Shown in pieces: positions 8,330 through 15,495 of a stretch of DNA of 28,766 nt (the first letter of the stretch is position 1; every line of letters begins with the position of its first letter). Location of the stretch: NCBI GenBank assembly GCA_964568395.1, contig CAZMPN010000021.1, positions 1 through 28,766 on the forward strand, written 5' to 3'. A model generated the notes under the pieces. The model had not been told where the DNA came from, made no database searches, and saw only the letters and a program-made list of their open reading frames with translations. The DNA comes from UBA6016 sp964568395. GTDB taxonomy: Bacteria > Campylobacterota > Campylobacteria > Campylobacterales > UBA6016. The position numbers were made by a program, and so were the translations under genes.

Positions 8330-9617
8330 TCACCCTCGCAAGCACGCTCTCCTTATGTGCAAAAAGCCCTTCGACATCCGCTATCGTAGCACACTGCCCG
8401 CCAAGCTCTTTTATCGCCTCTTTTGAAAACGATATTATCGAGGATTTCTTCATAAAATGCTCCGTTGAAAGCGGAGAGAAAAACCGAGCGCTCGCTCCAG
8501 TAGGCAATGTATGATTCGGTCCCGCCATATAGTCGCCTATCGCTTCCGGCGTATAGTGTCCTAAAAATATCGCCCCGGCATGTTTTATAAACGGCAAAAG
8601 CTCAAGTGCATTCGTCACGCAAACCTCAAGGTGCTCCGGAGCTATATCGTTCATAATATCTATCGCCTCTTTCATATCATCGCATACCACGATAATGCCG
8701 TTATTTGCGATAGACACCGAGCTTATCTCATTTCTCGGAAGCTCTTTTAGATATCTCTCTATCTCTTTTGCCGTGTCGTTTGCGATTTTTTCGCTTGTCG
8801 TTACAAGGTATGAACCAGCAAGCTCGTCATGCTCGGCTTGAGAGAGCATATCTACGGCAAGCCAAGACGGATTAGCGCTATCATCCGCGAGGATGCCTAT
8901 CTCGCTAGGGCCTGCTATCATATCGATATTTACATCGCCAAATACCAGTTTTTTTGCCGTAGCGACAAAGATATTGCCAGGTCCCGTGATGACATCCATC
9001 TTGCTTATCGTCTCGGTGCCGTAAGCCATAGCCGCCACCGCGCTCGCGCCGCCTATCTTGTACATTTTTTTGATACCGCATAGATGCGCGGCCGCCATCA
9101 AAAGAGGATTTGGTTCGCCGCCGGGGGTTGGGGTGCAAACCACTATCTCCTCCACGCCGGCTACTATCGCCGGAATCGCATTCATCAGGAGCGAACTCGG
9201 ATATACCGCCTTGCCGCCCGGGATATAAAGCCCAGCTCTGTCCACGGGAGTTACTTTTTGGCCCAAAATAGTGCCGTTAGCCTCGGTCGTTATCCAGCTT
9301 TTCGGTTTCAGTTCCTTGTGGTATGCCGCTATCCTGTCATACGCCGTGTGTAGCGCCTCTTTTAGTTTTGGTTCAAGAGCGTCGTACGCCTTCTTCATAT
9401 CGGCTTCGTTTACGGCAAGTTCTGCGCCGCTTTTTGGGCTCCATCCATCAAACTTTGCCACCGCATCAGTAAGAGCTTTGTCTTTGTCTTTTTTTACGTC
9501 GGCTATGATGGATTTTACGATCGATTCTACTTTTTCGCTTTGCATCTCGCCTCTGTGTAACGTGGTATCCAGCTGTGTTTTAAAATCTTTATCCGTAGTT
9601 TTAACTATTTTAATCAT
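8319..9617 (-). CDS. hisD: Histidinol dehydrogenase
   Basis: HisD catalyses the last two oxidations of histidine synthesis, histidinol to histidine, with two NAD+. The 432-residue product has the family length. Zinc-site and catalytic residues are recognisable: Gln and His in LSQAEHDELAG, the Glu-His catalytic pair in IAPEHLEV, the Asp and substrate-loop His in GDYMAGPNHTLPTGASARF, and a C-terminal His in LFAHKESV. No other his gene is nearby, so it is an isolated pathway gene. A TATAAT box lies upstream, and a hairpin separates it from fba, so it probably has its own transcript. Confidence 0.97.
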   Translation of the reverse strand: MIKIVKTTDKDFKTQLDTTLHRGEMQSEKVESIVKSIIADVKKDKDKALTDAVAKFDGWSPKSGAELAVNEADMKKAYDALEPKLKEALHTAYDRIAAYHKELKPKSWITTEANGTILGQKVTPVDRAGLYIPGGKAVYPSSLLMNAIPAIVAGVEEIVVCTPTPGGEPNPLLMAAAHLCGIKKMYKIGGASAVAAMAYGTETISKMDVITGPGNIFVATAKKLVFGDVNIDMIAGPSEIGILADDSANPSWLAVDMLSQAEHDELAGSYLVTTSEKIANDTAKEIERYLKELPRNEISSVSIANNGIIVVCDDMKEAIDIMNDIAPEHLEVCVTNALELLPFIKHAGAIFLGHYTPEAIGDYMAGPNHTLPTGASARFFSPLSTEHFMKKSSIISFSKEAIKELGGQCATIADVEGLFAHKESVLARVNAK

Positions 9618-9652
9618 CTTGTTTGCTCTAAGTTTTTGTAAATTATTTTGGA

Positions 9653-9658
9653 ATTATA
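9653..9658 (-). promoter_or_regulatory. -10 box for hisD
   Basis: A perfect TATAAT is present on the minus strand about 36 bases before the hisD ATG, which allows a short leader. No convincing -35 box is seen. Confidence 0.55.
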
Positions 9659-9683
9659 GCGTAAAGTAGGCAGAGGATGGGTT

Positions 9684-9704
9684 TCCCCCGAAGGGGAGGT
9701 TTTT
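9684..9704. terminator. Hairpin with UUCG tetraloop after fba
   Basis: On the minus strand TCCCC-TTCG-GGGGA forms a 5-bp stem closed by the very stable UUCG loop directly after the fba stop. The T run (9700-9704) lies on the plus-strand side, so as an intrinsic terminator it better fits plus-strand transcription. For fba it may act as a 3'-end stabiliser or weak terminator. Confidence 0.45.
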
Positions 9705-10779
9705 AGTTTCTATCTATGCAGTTTAGATCCGAGAATGCTTGTTTTAGCCTAAGAACCATACTTTTTTGGCCCTCCCTGATTACAAGACGCGGGTCGTAGT
9801 ATTTCTTATTTGGTTTATCGGCTCCTTCAGGATTTCCTATTTGGCCTTGCAGATACGCCCTATTTTTGGCTTCATATCCCCTGATGCCGTCCCAAAACGC
9901 CCACTGCGTATCGGTATCGATATTCATCTTGATAACGCCAAAGCCGATCGCATCCCTAATATCTTTTAGCTCGGAACCGGAACCGCCGTGGAATACGAAG
10001 TTTACAGGTTTTGACCCGGCGCCTCTTTTTTGCGCGATATATTTTTGAGAATTATCAAGAATTTCTGGACTTAGCTGCACGTTACCCGGAGCGTATACGC
10101 CGTGAACGTTTCCAAACGACGCCGCTATGGTGAAGTTTGGGCTAATAGCCGAAAGTTTTTCATACGCATAATCTACGTCTTCTGGCTGAGTGTAGAGTTT
10201 TGAGTTGTCAAGTCCGGTATTGTCTACGCCGTCCTCTTCTCCGCCGGTACAGCCCAGCTCTATCTCTAGGCTTACGCCTATTTTGCTCATTCTGGTTAGA
10301 TATTTTTCGCATATCTCTATGTTCTCATGCAAAGGCTCTTCGGAGAGGTCCAACATATGAGACGAAAATAGCGGCTTGCCATGCTCTTTGAAATACTTTT
10401 CGCTGGCATCTAGAAGCCCGTCGATCCAAGGCAGAAGCTTTTTTGCGGCATGGTCGGTATGGATAATTACCGGGATGCCGTAAGCCTCCGCAACATTGTG
10501 TATATGCAAAGCGCCAGAGATCGAACCTAAAATCGCGGCTTTTTCGTTTTCGTTTTTTAGACCTTTTCCGGCTATAAACGAACCGCCTCCGTTGCTAAAC
10601 TGCACTATAACTGGAGAATTGACCGCTGCGGCGGCCTCCAAAACGGCGTTGATGCTATCAGTCCCTACGCAGTTTACGGCAGGTATCGCAAATCCGTTCT
10701 CTTTTGCATGGTTAAACAGCTTCGTTACGTCGTCGCCGGTTACAACGCCAGGTTTTACAATATCAAAAACTTTTGCCAT
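9703..10779 (-). CDS. fba: Fructose-bisphosphate aldolase, class II
   Basis: This zinc-dependent aldolase interconverts fructose 1,6-bisphosphate with glyceraldehyde 3-phosphate and dihydroxyacetone phosphate. In Campylobacterota that lack phosphofructokinase it serves gluconeogenesis. The 358-residue length fits class IIA (FbaA). Motifs include the metal-site IIHTDHAAKK, EIELGCTGGEEDG, NVHGVYAPGNV, the phosphate-binding FVFHGGSGS and NIDTDTQWAF. A GGAGA ribosome site precedes the ATG. It lies 12 bases after peb4, the same order I recall for Campylobacter jejuni Cj0596-Cj0597, and is probably co-transcribed with it. Confidence 0.97.
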   Translation of the reverse strand: MAKVFDIVKPGVVTGDDVTKLFNHAKENGFAIPAVNCVGTDSINAVLEAAAAVNSPVIVQFSNGGGSFIAGKGLKNENEKAAILGSISGALHIHNVAEAYGIPVIIHTDHAAKKLLPWIDGLLDASEKYFKEHGKPLFSSHMLDLSEEPLHENIEICEKYLTRMSKIGVSLEIELGCTGGEEDGVDNTGLDNSKLYTQPEDVDYAYEKLSAISPNFTIAASFGNVHGVYAPGNVQLSPEILDNSQKYIAQKRGAGSKPVNFVFHGGSGSELKDIRDAIGFGVIKMNIDTDTQWAFWDGIRGYEAKNRAYLQGQIGNPEGADKPNKKYYDPRLVIREGQKSMVLRLKQAFSDLNCIDRN

Positions 10780-10791
10780 CTAGCCTATCTC

Positions 10792-11616
10792 CTACTTTTT
10801 GATTTCAACTTTTGCTTTTTCTCTTAGAGATTTACCTTTTGCCGCAACCGTCTCTTTGAATTTATCCACTTTCAGAACTTGCTTGATCTGGTCTTTCGCG
10901 TTTTCAAAAGATACTTTGCCCGCAGGTTTTTGGTCTACTAGGAATATCAGGTGTGAACCAAACTGTGTTTTGACGGGTTTTTTGCTCATTTCGCCTTTTT
11001 TAAGAGCTTTTGCGGCTACGTAAAACTCTTTTACCATTCTGCCTTCGGCAAACCATCCGAGTTTCCCGCCGTTGTCTTTTGTCCCGTCTATGGAATATTT
11101 GGCGGCGGCGGCTGCAAACGCGTCTTCTAGTTTATCTTTAGGCACAGATTGAAGCTCTTTTAGTATTTTGTTGGCCTCGGCTTCCGTTTTTACGATTATG
11201 TGTCTTGCGTTCAAAAGCTCAGGCTGCTTGAATTTGTCGCCGTTTGCTTCGTAGAATTTTTTTGCTTCTTCGTCGGAAACGGTTACTTTGTCGAACTGTT
11301 TTTTCATCCAAACCTCGAAAGTCAGCTCTTTGCTCACTCTCTCAAGCTCTTTTTTATACTCTTCCGTAGACTGTATACCCTCTTTTACCGCCTCTTCCAT
11401 CAAAAGCTGTTTCTCAATCGTCTGCTGAATTACTTTTTCCTTTACCTCTTTTGAAAGCGCGTTATAGTCTACGTTCGCCTCCGGTATCGTTCTCAAAAAA
11501 GCGTTAACGTCATCGGTAGTTATGCTTTTATCGTTTACCGTAGCGACAACGTCAGCGGCAAATACGCTAGTACCGATGGCGATTGCGGCTGAAACAGAGA
11601 TAAGAAACTTTTTCAT
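10792..11616 (-). CDS. peb4: PpiC-type peptidyl-prolyl isomerase / periplasmic chaperone (PEB4-like)
   Basis: The product resembles the SurA-like periplasmic chaperone PEB4 (CBF2), which helps outer-membrane proteins fold and affects adhesion in Campylobacter. I start it at the ATG giving MKKFLISVSAAIAIGTSVFA, a clear signal peptide with an AAGGA site upstream; an in-frame ATG 78 bases earlier would bury that signal inside the protein. The mature 274-residue precursor has an N-terminal helical chaperone part and a parvulin (PPIC) domain at about residues 130-230 (LLNARHIIVKTEAEA, GGKLGWFAEGRMVKEF, QFGSHLIFLVDQKPAG). It heads the peb4-fba unit behind a TGTATAAT promoter. Confidence 0.93.
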   Translation of the reverse strand: MKKFLISVSAAIAIGTSVFAADVVATVNDKSITTDDVNAFLRTIPEANVDYNALSKEVKEKVIQQTIEKQLLMEEAVKEGIQSTEEYKKELERVSKELTFEVWMKKQFDKVTVSDEEAKKFYEANGDKFKQPELLNARHIIVKTEAEANKILKELQSVPKDKLEDAFAAAAAKYSIDGTKDNGGKLGWFAEGRMVKEFYVAAKALKKGEMSKKPVKTQFGSHLIFLVDQKPAGKVSFENAKDQIKQVLKVDKFKETVAAKGKSLREKAKVEIKK

Positions 11617-11710
11617 AAATCGAAATCCTTTTGTTTTTTGTTGGCAGTATATGAGTATTTCAAGACAAATCCGTTTCATCTTTACACAAAACATACTCCA
11701 ATTTATAAAA

Positions 11711-11716
11711 ATTATA
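11711..11716 (-). promoter_or_regulatory. Extended -10 promoter for peb4-fba
   Basis: The minus strand reads TGTATAAT about 95 bases before the peb4 start: a perfect -10 box with an adjacent TG. The 210-base gap between peb4 and the divergent peptidase gene holds this promoter and the plus-strand one at 11782; I see nothing else in it. Confidence 0.55.
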
Positions 11717-11781
11717 CAGCATACTTTATAAATAAGCCACCCAAAATAACGTCTTTCTTGCTTAGTTTAAACCCGTTTAAA

Positions 11782-11787
11782 TATAAT
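11782..11787 (+). promoter_or_regulatory. -10 box for the peptidase operon
   Basis: A perfect TATAAT, preceded by a T-rich stretch, lies 39 bases before the ATG of the L,D-carboxypeptidase gene, facing away from the peb4 promoter. Confidence 0.55.
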
Positions 11788-11826
11788 TTCGGTTTTGAAA
11801 TTTGTCTTAGATGGAGCAACCCACTT

Positions 11827-12792
11827 ATGCTAAAAAAAGCATTGCTTGCGGCGTGTGTATTTTCGATTACGCTATCCGCTTCGGATATTATAGAGGTTTA
11901 TAGAAAAAAGGGCGTAGACGCCGCCATATCGGAAATAGAAAGAGAGCTCGCCACAAAAGAGTATTGGCAAGCATATCTAAAAAGCCACGATACGTCGCTA
12001 GGTTTTTACGAAACGGACAAATATATACTTATAACGGACAAATCGAAGCCGGAAATAGCTTTTTATACATACAAAGACCACAAGCTGACCCTTGTCAATA
12101 AGTCGGCGGCCAGAGTCGGCGGCTCAAAAGGCGACAAGATCAAGCAAGGCGACTTCAAAACCCCTACAGGCTCGTACGACTTTGTAAACAAACTAGGAAA
12201 ACTAAATACTTTTTACGGCCCTTTCGCATATGCGACAGACTATCCAAACCTGTACGACGTAGTTAACAAAAAAGGCGGCAACGGCATCTGGCTGCACGGA
12301 ATGCCGACAGACGGCAACAGGACGCCGTCCACGAGGGGATGCGTAGTCGTAAACAACGACTATCTGGTAAATCTAGACAAAAAAATCACATACCAAAAAA
12401 CGGTGCTTATCATAGACGACAAGCCTCTGCCTAAAACATCGAAAGACGACGTAGCGACTATACTCGCCTCTATGTTCCAATGGAAAAAAGCATGGGAAAG
12501 AAACGACCTAAAGGGCTATCTGAATTTTTACGACGAAAAGTTCAGAAGATTCGACGGAATGGAGAAAAAGGCGTTTAGCGCTTATAAGCAGAGAATTTTT
12601 GGCAAAAACGAACCCAAAAAGATAGTCTTTAGAGAGTTTGAGGTGACGCCTAACCCAACCAGTACGGGCGAAAAAATATTCAAGGTCAAATTCTACGAGG
12701 AGTATTGGGCTCCGTCATTTAAGTTTAACGGCGTAAAAGATCTATTCGTAAAAGTAGAAAACGGCAAAATGACGATAATGGCAGAAAGATAA
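11827..12792 (+). CDS. pgp2: YkuD-fold L,D-carboxypeptidase, cell-shape determinant (Pgp2/Csd6-like)
   Basis: In Campylobacter and Helicobacter this periplasmic enzyme cuts the terminal D-alanine of peptidoglycan tetrapeptides to tripeptides, and its loss straightens the helical cell. The start at 11827 gives a signal peptide (MLKKALLAACVFSITLSA); an in-frame ATG 189 bases upstream lies before the promoter and is rejected. The 321-residue precursor has an N-terminal helical part (about 18-60), a YkuD catalytic domain (about 65-200) with H157, R170 and nucleophile C172 (GIWLHGMP and STRGCVVV), and a C-terminal NTF2-like domain (about 205-321). That layout matches Csd6/Pgp2 rather than ordinary transpeptidases. 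The next gene, 4 bases on, is the partner Pgp1-like peptidase. Confidence 0.88.
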   Translation: MLKKALLAACVFSITLSASDIIEVYRKKGVDAAISEIERELATKEYWQAYLKSHDTSLGFYETDKYILITDKSKPEIAFYTYKDHKLTLVNKSAARVGGSKGDKIKQGDFKTPTGSYDFVNKLGKLNTFYGPFAYATDYPNLYDVVNKKGGNGIWLHGMPTDGNRTPSTRGCVVVNNDYLVNLDKKITYQKTVLIIDDKPLPKTSKDDVATILASMFQWKKAWERNDLKGYLNFYDEKFRRFDGMEKKAFSAYKQRIFGKNEPKKIVFREFEVTPNPTSTGEKIFKVKFYEEYWAPSFKFNGVKDLFVKVENGKMTIMAER

Positions 12793-12796
12793 TATT

Positions 12797-14083
12797 TTGA
12801 AAAAATTGCTACTCGCGGCCTTCGCCGCGCTCTCCCTAAACGCCGCAAACCTGCACTTTAGCCTACACAAAATGGAAACAAAAAAAGGAGATACGCTCTT
12901 TATCATAGGCGGCATACACGGCAACGAGCCCGGCGGCTATTTTGCGCCGATGCTTTTTTTGTCGCACTATAAGATAACCGAGGGCAACGTCTGGGTGGTT
13001 CCCAACCTCAACTTCGACAGCATTCTGCAAAACCAGCGTGGTATCTACGGCGACATGAACAGAAAGTTCTCGATAATAAAAAAAGACGACAAAGACAAAG
13101 AGATAGTCGAGGACATAAAAAAGCTGATGCTAGACCCAAAGGTCAGCCTTATCCTAAATCTTCACGACGGGCATGGATTTTATAGGCCGATACCGAAAAA
13201 CGATCTATTTAATCCTAAAGCTTGGGGACAGGCCTTTATCATAGACCAGCAGGCGCTTGCCGGGGCGAAATACGGCAATCTAGCAGAAATCGCGTCAAAG
13301 GTGACGAAAAAGAACAACATAATTTTACAAGAAGACGTACACGAATTTAACGTCAAAAATACCGAGACAAAAGATAAAGATGAAGCCATGAGGCAGAGTC
13401 TGACCTATTTCGCCATCCAGAACAAGAAACCCGCGATGGCCGTAGAAACGAGCAAGAACATATCCGATTTGCCTACAAAGGTCTTGTATCAGCTAAAAAG
13501 CTTCGAAGAGTTCATGCAGCTTATGAACATAAAATACAAAAGAGACTTCGAGCTAAACCTCAAAAACGTAACGGCGCTTTTAAAAGAGTATGGGGAGCTT
13601 GAAATACCGCCGCTCAAGATCAAGCTTCCGCTAAGCGACATGAAACCATCGATAAGATATTTCCCTATAGACGCGAAAGGCGTGGTGTACAAGAGCCAAA
13701 ACCCCCTGGTCGCCGTCATAAAAAGCAAAACCGGATACGACGTCTACAACGGCAACATCAAGGTTTCATCCCTTTCGACCCAAAGCTACGCATTCGACGA
13801 CTCGCTAAAAGAGGTAGAGGCGATATCCGACGGAAAAGCCCAAAAAGCCGCGATAGGCTCATATCTCAACGTCAAAAACAGTTTCAAAATAAACGTGCCG
13901 AGCGGTTACAGGCTAAACATAATCGGCTTTAGCAAAAAAGGCGTAGAGAACGAAAGCGGTATAGAAGTTGCAAAATCCGCATTCGACAAGAACTACTCTC
14001 TGGATAAATCCGCAAAAATCTATAGAGCCGAGATATACAAAGGCAAAAGCTTTTGCGGCATGGTAGTCGTAAAATTTGATTAA
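12797..14083 (+). CDS. pgp1: Zinc D,L-carboxypeptidase, cell-shape determinant (Pgp1/Csd4-like)
   Basis: Pgp1/Csd4 trims peptidoglycan tripeptides to dipeptides (releasing meso-diaminopimelate) and is needed for helical shape. The 428-residue precursor starts at TTG with signal peptide MKKLLLAAFAALSLNA; no ATG gives a better N-terminus. It has an M14-type fold with HxxE metal ligands H41 and E44 (GGIHGNEPGG), a third ligand H123 (NLHDGHGFYRP) and the probable catalytic E217 (AMAVETSKNI), followed by about 190 residues of beta-rich C-terminal domains as in Csd4. From memory, Csd4 of H. pylori has Gln at the first ligand; here it is His. It follows pgp2 by 4 bases, so substrate and product enzymes are probably made together. 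Confidence 0.88.
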   Translation: MKKLLLAAFAALSLNAANLHFSLHKMETKKGDTLFIIGGIHGNEPGGYFAPMLFLSHYKITEGNVWVVPNLNFDSILQNQRGIYGDMNRKFSIIKKDDKDKEIVEDIKKLMLDPKVSLILNLHDGHGFYRPIPKNDLFNPKAWGQAFIIDQQALAGAKYGNLAEIASKVTKKNNIILQEDVHEFNVKNTETKDKDEAMRQSLTYFAIQNKKPAMAVETSKNISDLPTKVLYQLKSFEEFMQLMNIKYKRDFELNLKNVTALLKEYGELEIPPLKIKLPLSDMKPSIRYFPIDAKGVVYKSQNPLVAVIKSKTGYDVYNGNIKVSSLSTQSYAFDDSLKEVEAISDGKAQKAAIGSYLNVKNSFKINVPSGYRLNIIGFSKKGVENESGIEVAKSAFDKNYSLDKSAKIYRAEIYKGKSFCGMVVVKFD

Positions 14084-14092
14084 GGAGAACGT

Positions 14093-14557
14093 ATGCAGTT
14101 AGGAACGAAAGCTCCGGAATTTTGCCTCAAGAACCAAGACGGGAACGAAGTCTGCTCAAGAGATTTCAAGGGCAAATGGATGGTTATCTATTTTTATCCG
14201 AAAGACGACACTCCGGGATGCACGACAGAAGCTTGCGAATTTACGGCGGAGTTCCCGAACTTTCTGGATATGGACGCGGTAGTTTTGGGCGTTAGCGCCG
14301 ACAGCGTAGAAAAACACAAAAAATTCACAGACAAACACTCTCTAGCAATTACGCTTCTGTCAGACCCGGAACACAAGATGATAGAGGCTTACGGCGCTTG
14401 GAGAGAGAAGAACATGTGCGGCAAAAAATATATGGGGATAGTACGCTCTACGGTGCTCGTAAACCCTAAAGGCGAAGTTGCGTTTTACTGGGATAACGTA
14501 AAGGCAAAAGGGCACGCCGAAAAAGTAAAAGAGCAGATAGCAAAACTCCAAAAATAA
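14093..14557 (+). CDS. bcp: Thiol peroxidase, Bcp/PrxQ family
   Basis: This peroxiredoxin reduces hydrogen peroxide and organic hydroperoxides using thioredoxin. The 154-residue protein has the peroxidatic C43 and resolving C48 five residues apart (PKDDTPGCTTEACEF), the pattern of the alpha-2 type Bcp/PrxQ group, and a conserved arginine near GIVRSTVLVNP. There is no signal peptide, so it is cytoplasmic. A strong AAGGAG lies before the ATG, 9 bases after the pgp1 stop, so it may share the peptidase transcript although no functional link is obvious. Confidence 0.95.
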   Translation: MQLGTKAPEFCLKNQDGNEVCSRDFKGKWMVIYFYPKDDTPGCTTEACEFTAEFPNFLDMDAVVLGVSADSVEKHKKFTDKHSLAITLLSDPEHKMIEAYGAWREKNMCGKKYMGIVRSTVLVNPKGEVAFYWDNVKAKGHAEKVKEQIAKLQK

Positions 14558-14575
14558 TCTTCAGCAAAAAAGAGA

Positions 14576-14581
14576 TAGAAT
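14576..14581 (+). promoter_or_regulatory. Possible -10 box for rpsB-tsf
   Basis: TAGAAT sits 135 bases before the rpsB ATG, just ahead of the first hairpin of the leader. Its spacing would give a leader of about 125-130 bases. Only moderate support. Confidence 0.35.
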
Positions 14582-14582
14582 T

Positions 14583-14715
14583 TAGCCCTCGTTTTACGAG
14601 AGGGCTATCCATATCCCACACGCAAGAGTCCTTGAAAAGGTTGCGAAACAGAAGTTTCGTCATGAGCTTGCGGAGGAAAAAACCAAAATAACATTACACA
14701 AGGAGCATTCATAAC
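14583..14715 (+). ncRNA. Structured 5' leader of rpsB (possible S2 autoregulatory element)
   Basis: The 158 bases between bcp and rpsB hold several helices. TAGCCCTC (14583-14590) pairs perfectly with GAGGGCTA (14600-14607). CCTT (14630-14633) can pair with AAGG (14637-14640). CGAAAC (14644-14649) pairs with GTTTCG (14654-14659) around an AGAA loop. The last is followed by a purine-rich GCTTGCGGAGGAAAAAACC segment and then the AGGAG ribosome site. Ribosomal protein operons led by rpsB are often controlled by S2 binding to the leader; that this one is so regulated is inference. The first helix may instead be the bcp terminator, although it lacks a T run. Confidence 0.45.
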
Positions 14716-15495
14716 ATGGTTACAATGAAAGATCTATTGGAGTGCGGCGTACACTTCGGCCACCAAACAAGAAGATGGAATCCGAAAATGAAAAAATTCA
14801 TATTCGGCGTTAGGAAAAACATCCATATTATCGACCTTCAAAAAACGCTAAGATATTTCAAATACACTTACAACGTTGTTAGAGACGCTGCGGCCGAGGG
14901 CAAAACTGTCCTTTTCGTAGGCACAAAAAAACAAGCTAGCAACATGATAAAAGAGCACGCAATCAGAGCAAACTGCCCATATGTTAACTACAGATGGCTA
15001 GGCGGTATGCTAACAAACTTCAAAACTGTTAGACAATCAATCAGAAAACTAGAAATTATCGAAGATATGATCAAAACAGGTCAAATCAACCTTCTAACAA
15101 AAAAAGAGGCTCTTATCCTAAACAGAAAAAAAGAGAAACTTGAAAACTATATCGGCGGTATCAGACATATGAAATCTGCGCCGGATATGATATTCGTACT
15201 TGACGCGCAAAAAGAGAAAATCGCGGTTCAAGAAGCGAACAGACTGAGAATCCCTGTAGTCGCGCCACTTGATACGAACTGCGATCCGGACCTAATCACT
15301 TACCCAATCCCGGGCAACGACGACGCTATCAGAGCAATCGAACTATTCTGCAAAGAGATGGCGGACGCTATCATCGAAGGTAGAAGCTCAAACGAAAAAG
15401 CCGAAGAAGCTGCGGAAGAGGTAACCGAAGCTGAAGTTGCCGAAGTAGTTGCGGAAGTTAAAGAAGAAGCAAAAGCAGAAGAAGGAGCAGAGTAA
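14716..15495 (+). CDS. rpsB: 30S ribosomal protein S2
   Basis: S2 is a small-subunit protein that binds late and is needed for S1 docking. The 259-residue protein begins MVTMKDLLECGVHFGHQTRRW and contains KFIFGVRKNIHIIDLQKT, VNYRWLGGMLTNFKT and VVAPLDTNCDPDLITYPIPG, all family signatures. The last 36 residues (from about 224) are an Ala/Glu/Val-rich acidic tail beyond the folded domain. A strong AGGAG lies before the ATG. The stop overlaps the tsf start as TAATG, so S2 and EF-Ts are coupled. Confidence 0.98.
   Translation: MVTMKDLLECGVHFGHQTRRWNPKMKKFIFGVRKNIHIIDLQKTLRYFKYTYNVVRDAAAEGKTVLFVGTKKQASNMIKEHAIRANCPYVNYRWLGGMLTNFKTVRQSIRKLEIIEDMIKTGQINLLTKKEALILNRKKEKLENYIGGIRHMKSAPDMIFVLDAQKEKIAVQEANRLRIPVVAPLDTNCDPDLITYPIPGNDDAIRAIELFCKEMADAIIEGRSSNEKAEEAAEEVTEAEVAEVVAEVKEEAKAEEGAE

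Noticed and set aside
11617..11694. 26-codon N-terminal extension of the peb4 frame
   Set aside because: The signal peptide and AAGGA ribosome site both support the start at 11616.
11638..11826. 63-codon N-terminal extension of the L,D-carboxypeptidase frame
   Set aside because: It lies before the -10 box at 11782 and would place the signal peptide in the interior; the ATG at 11827 is better.
14583..14660. Possible tRNA or small RNA between bcp and rpsB
   Set aside because: Helices do not form a cloverleaf and there is no T-loop GTTCRA pattern; a leader RNA fits better.
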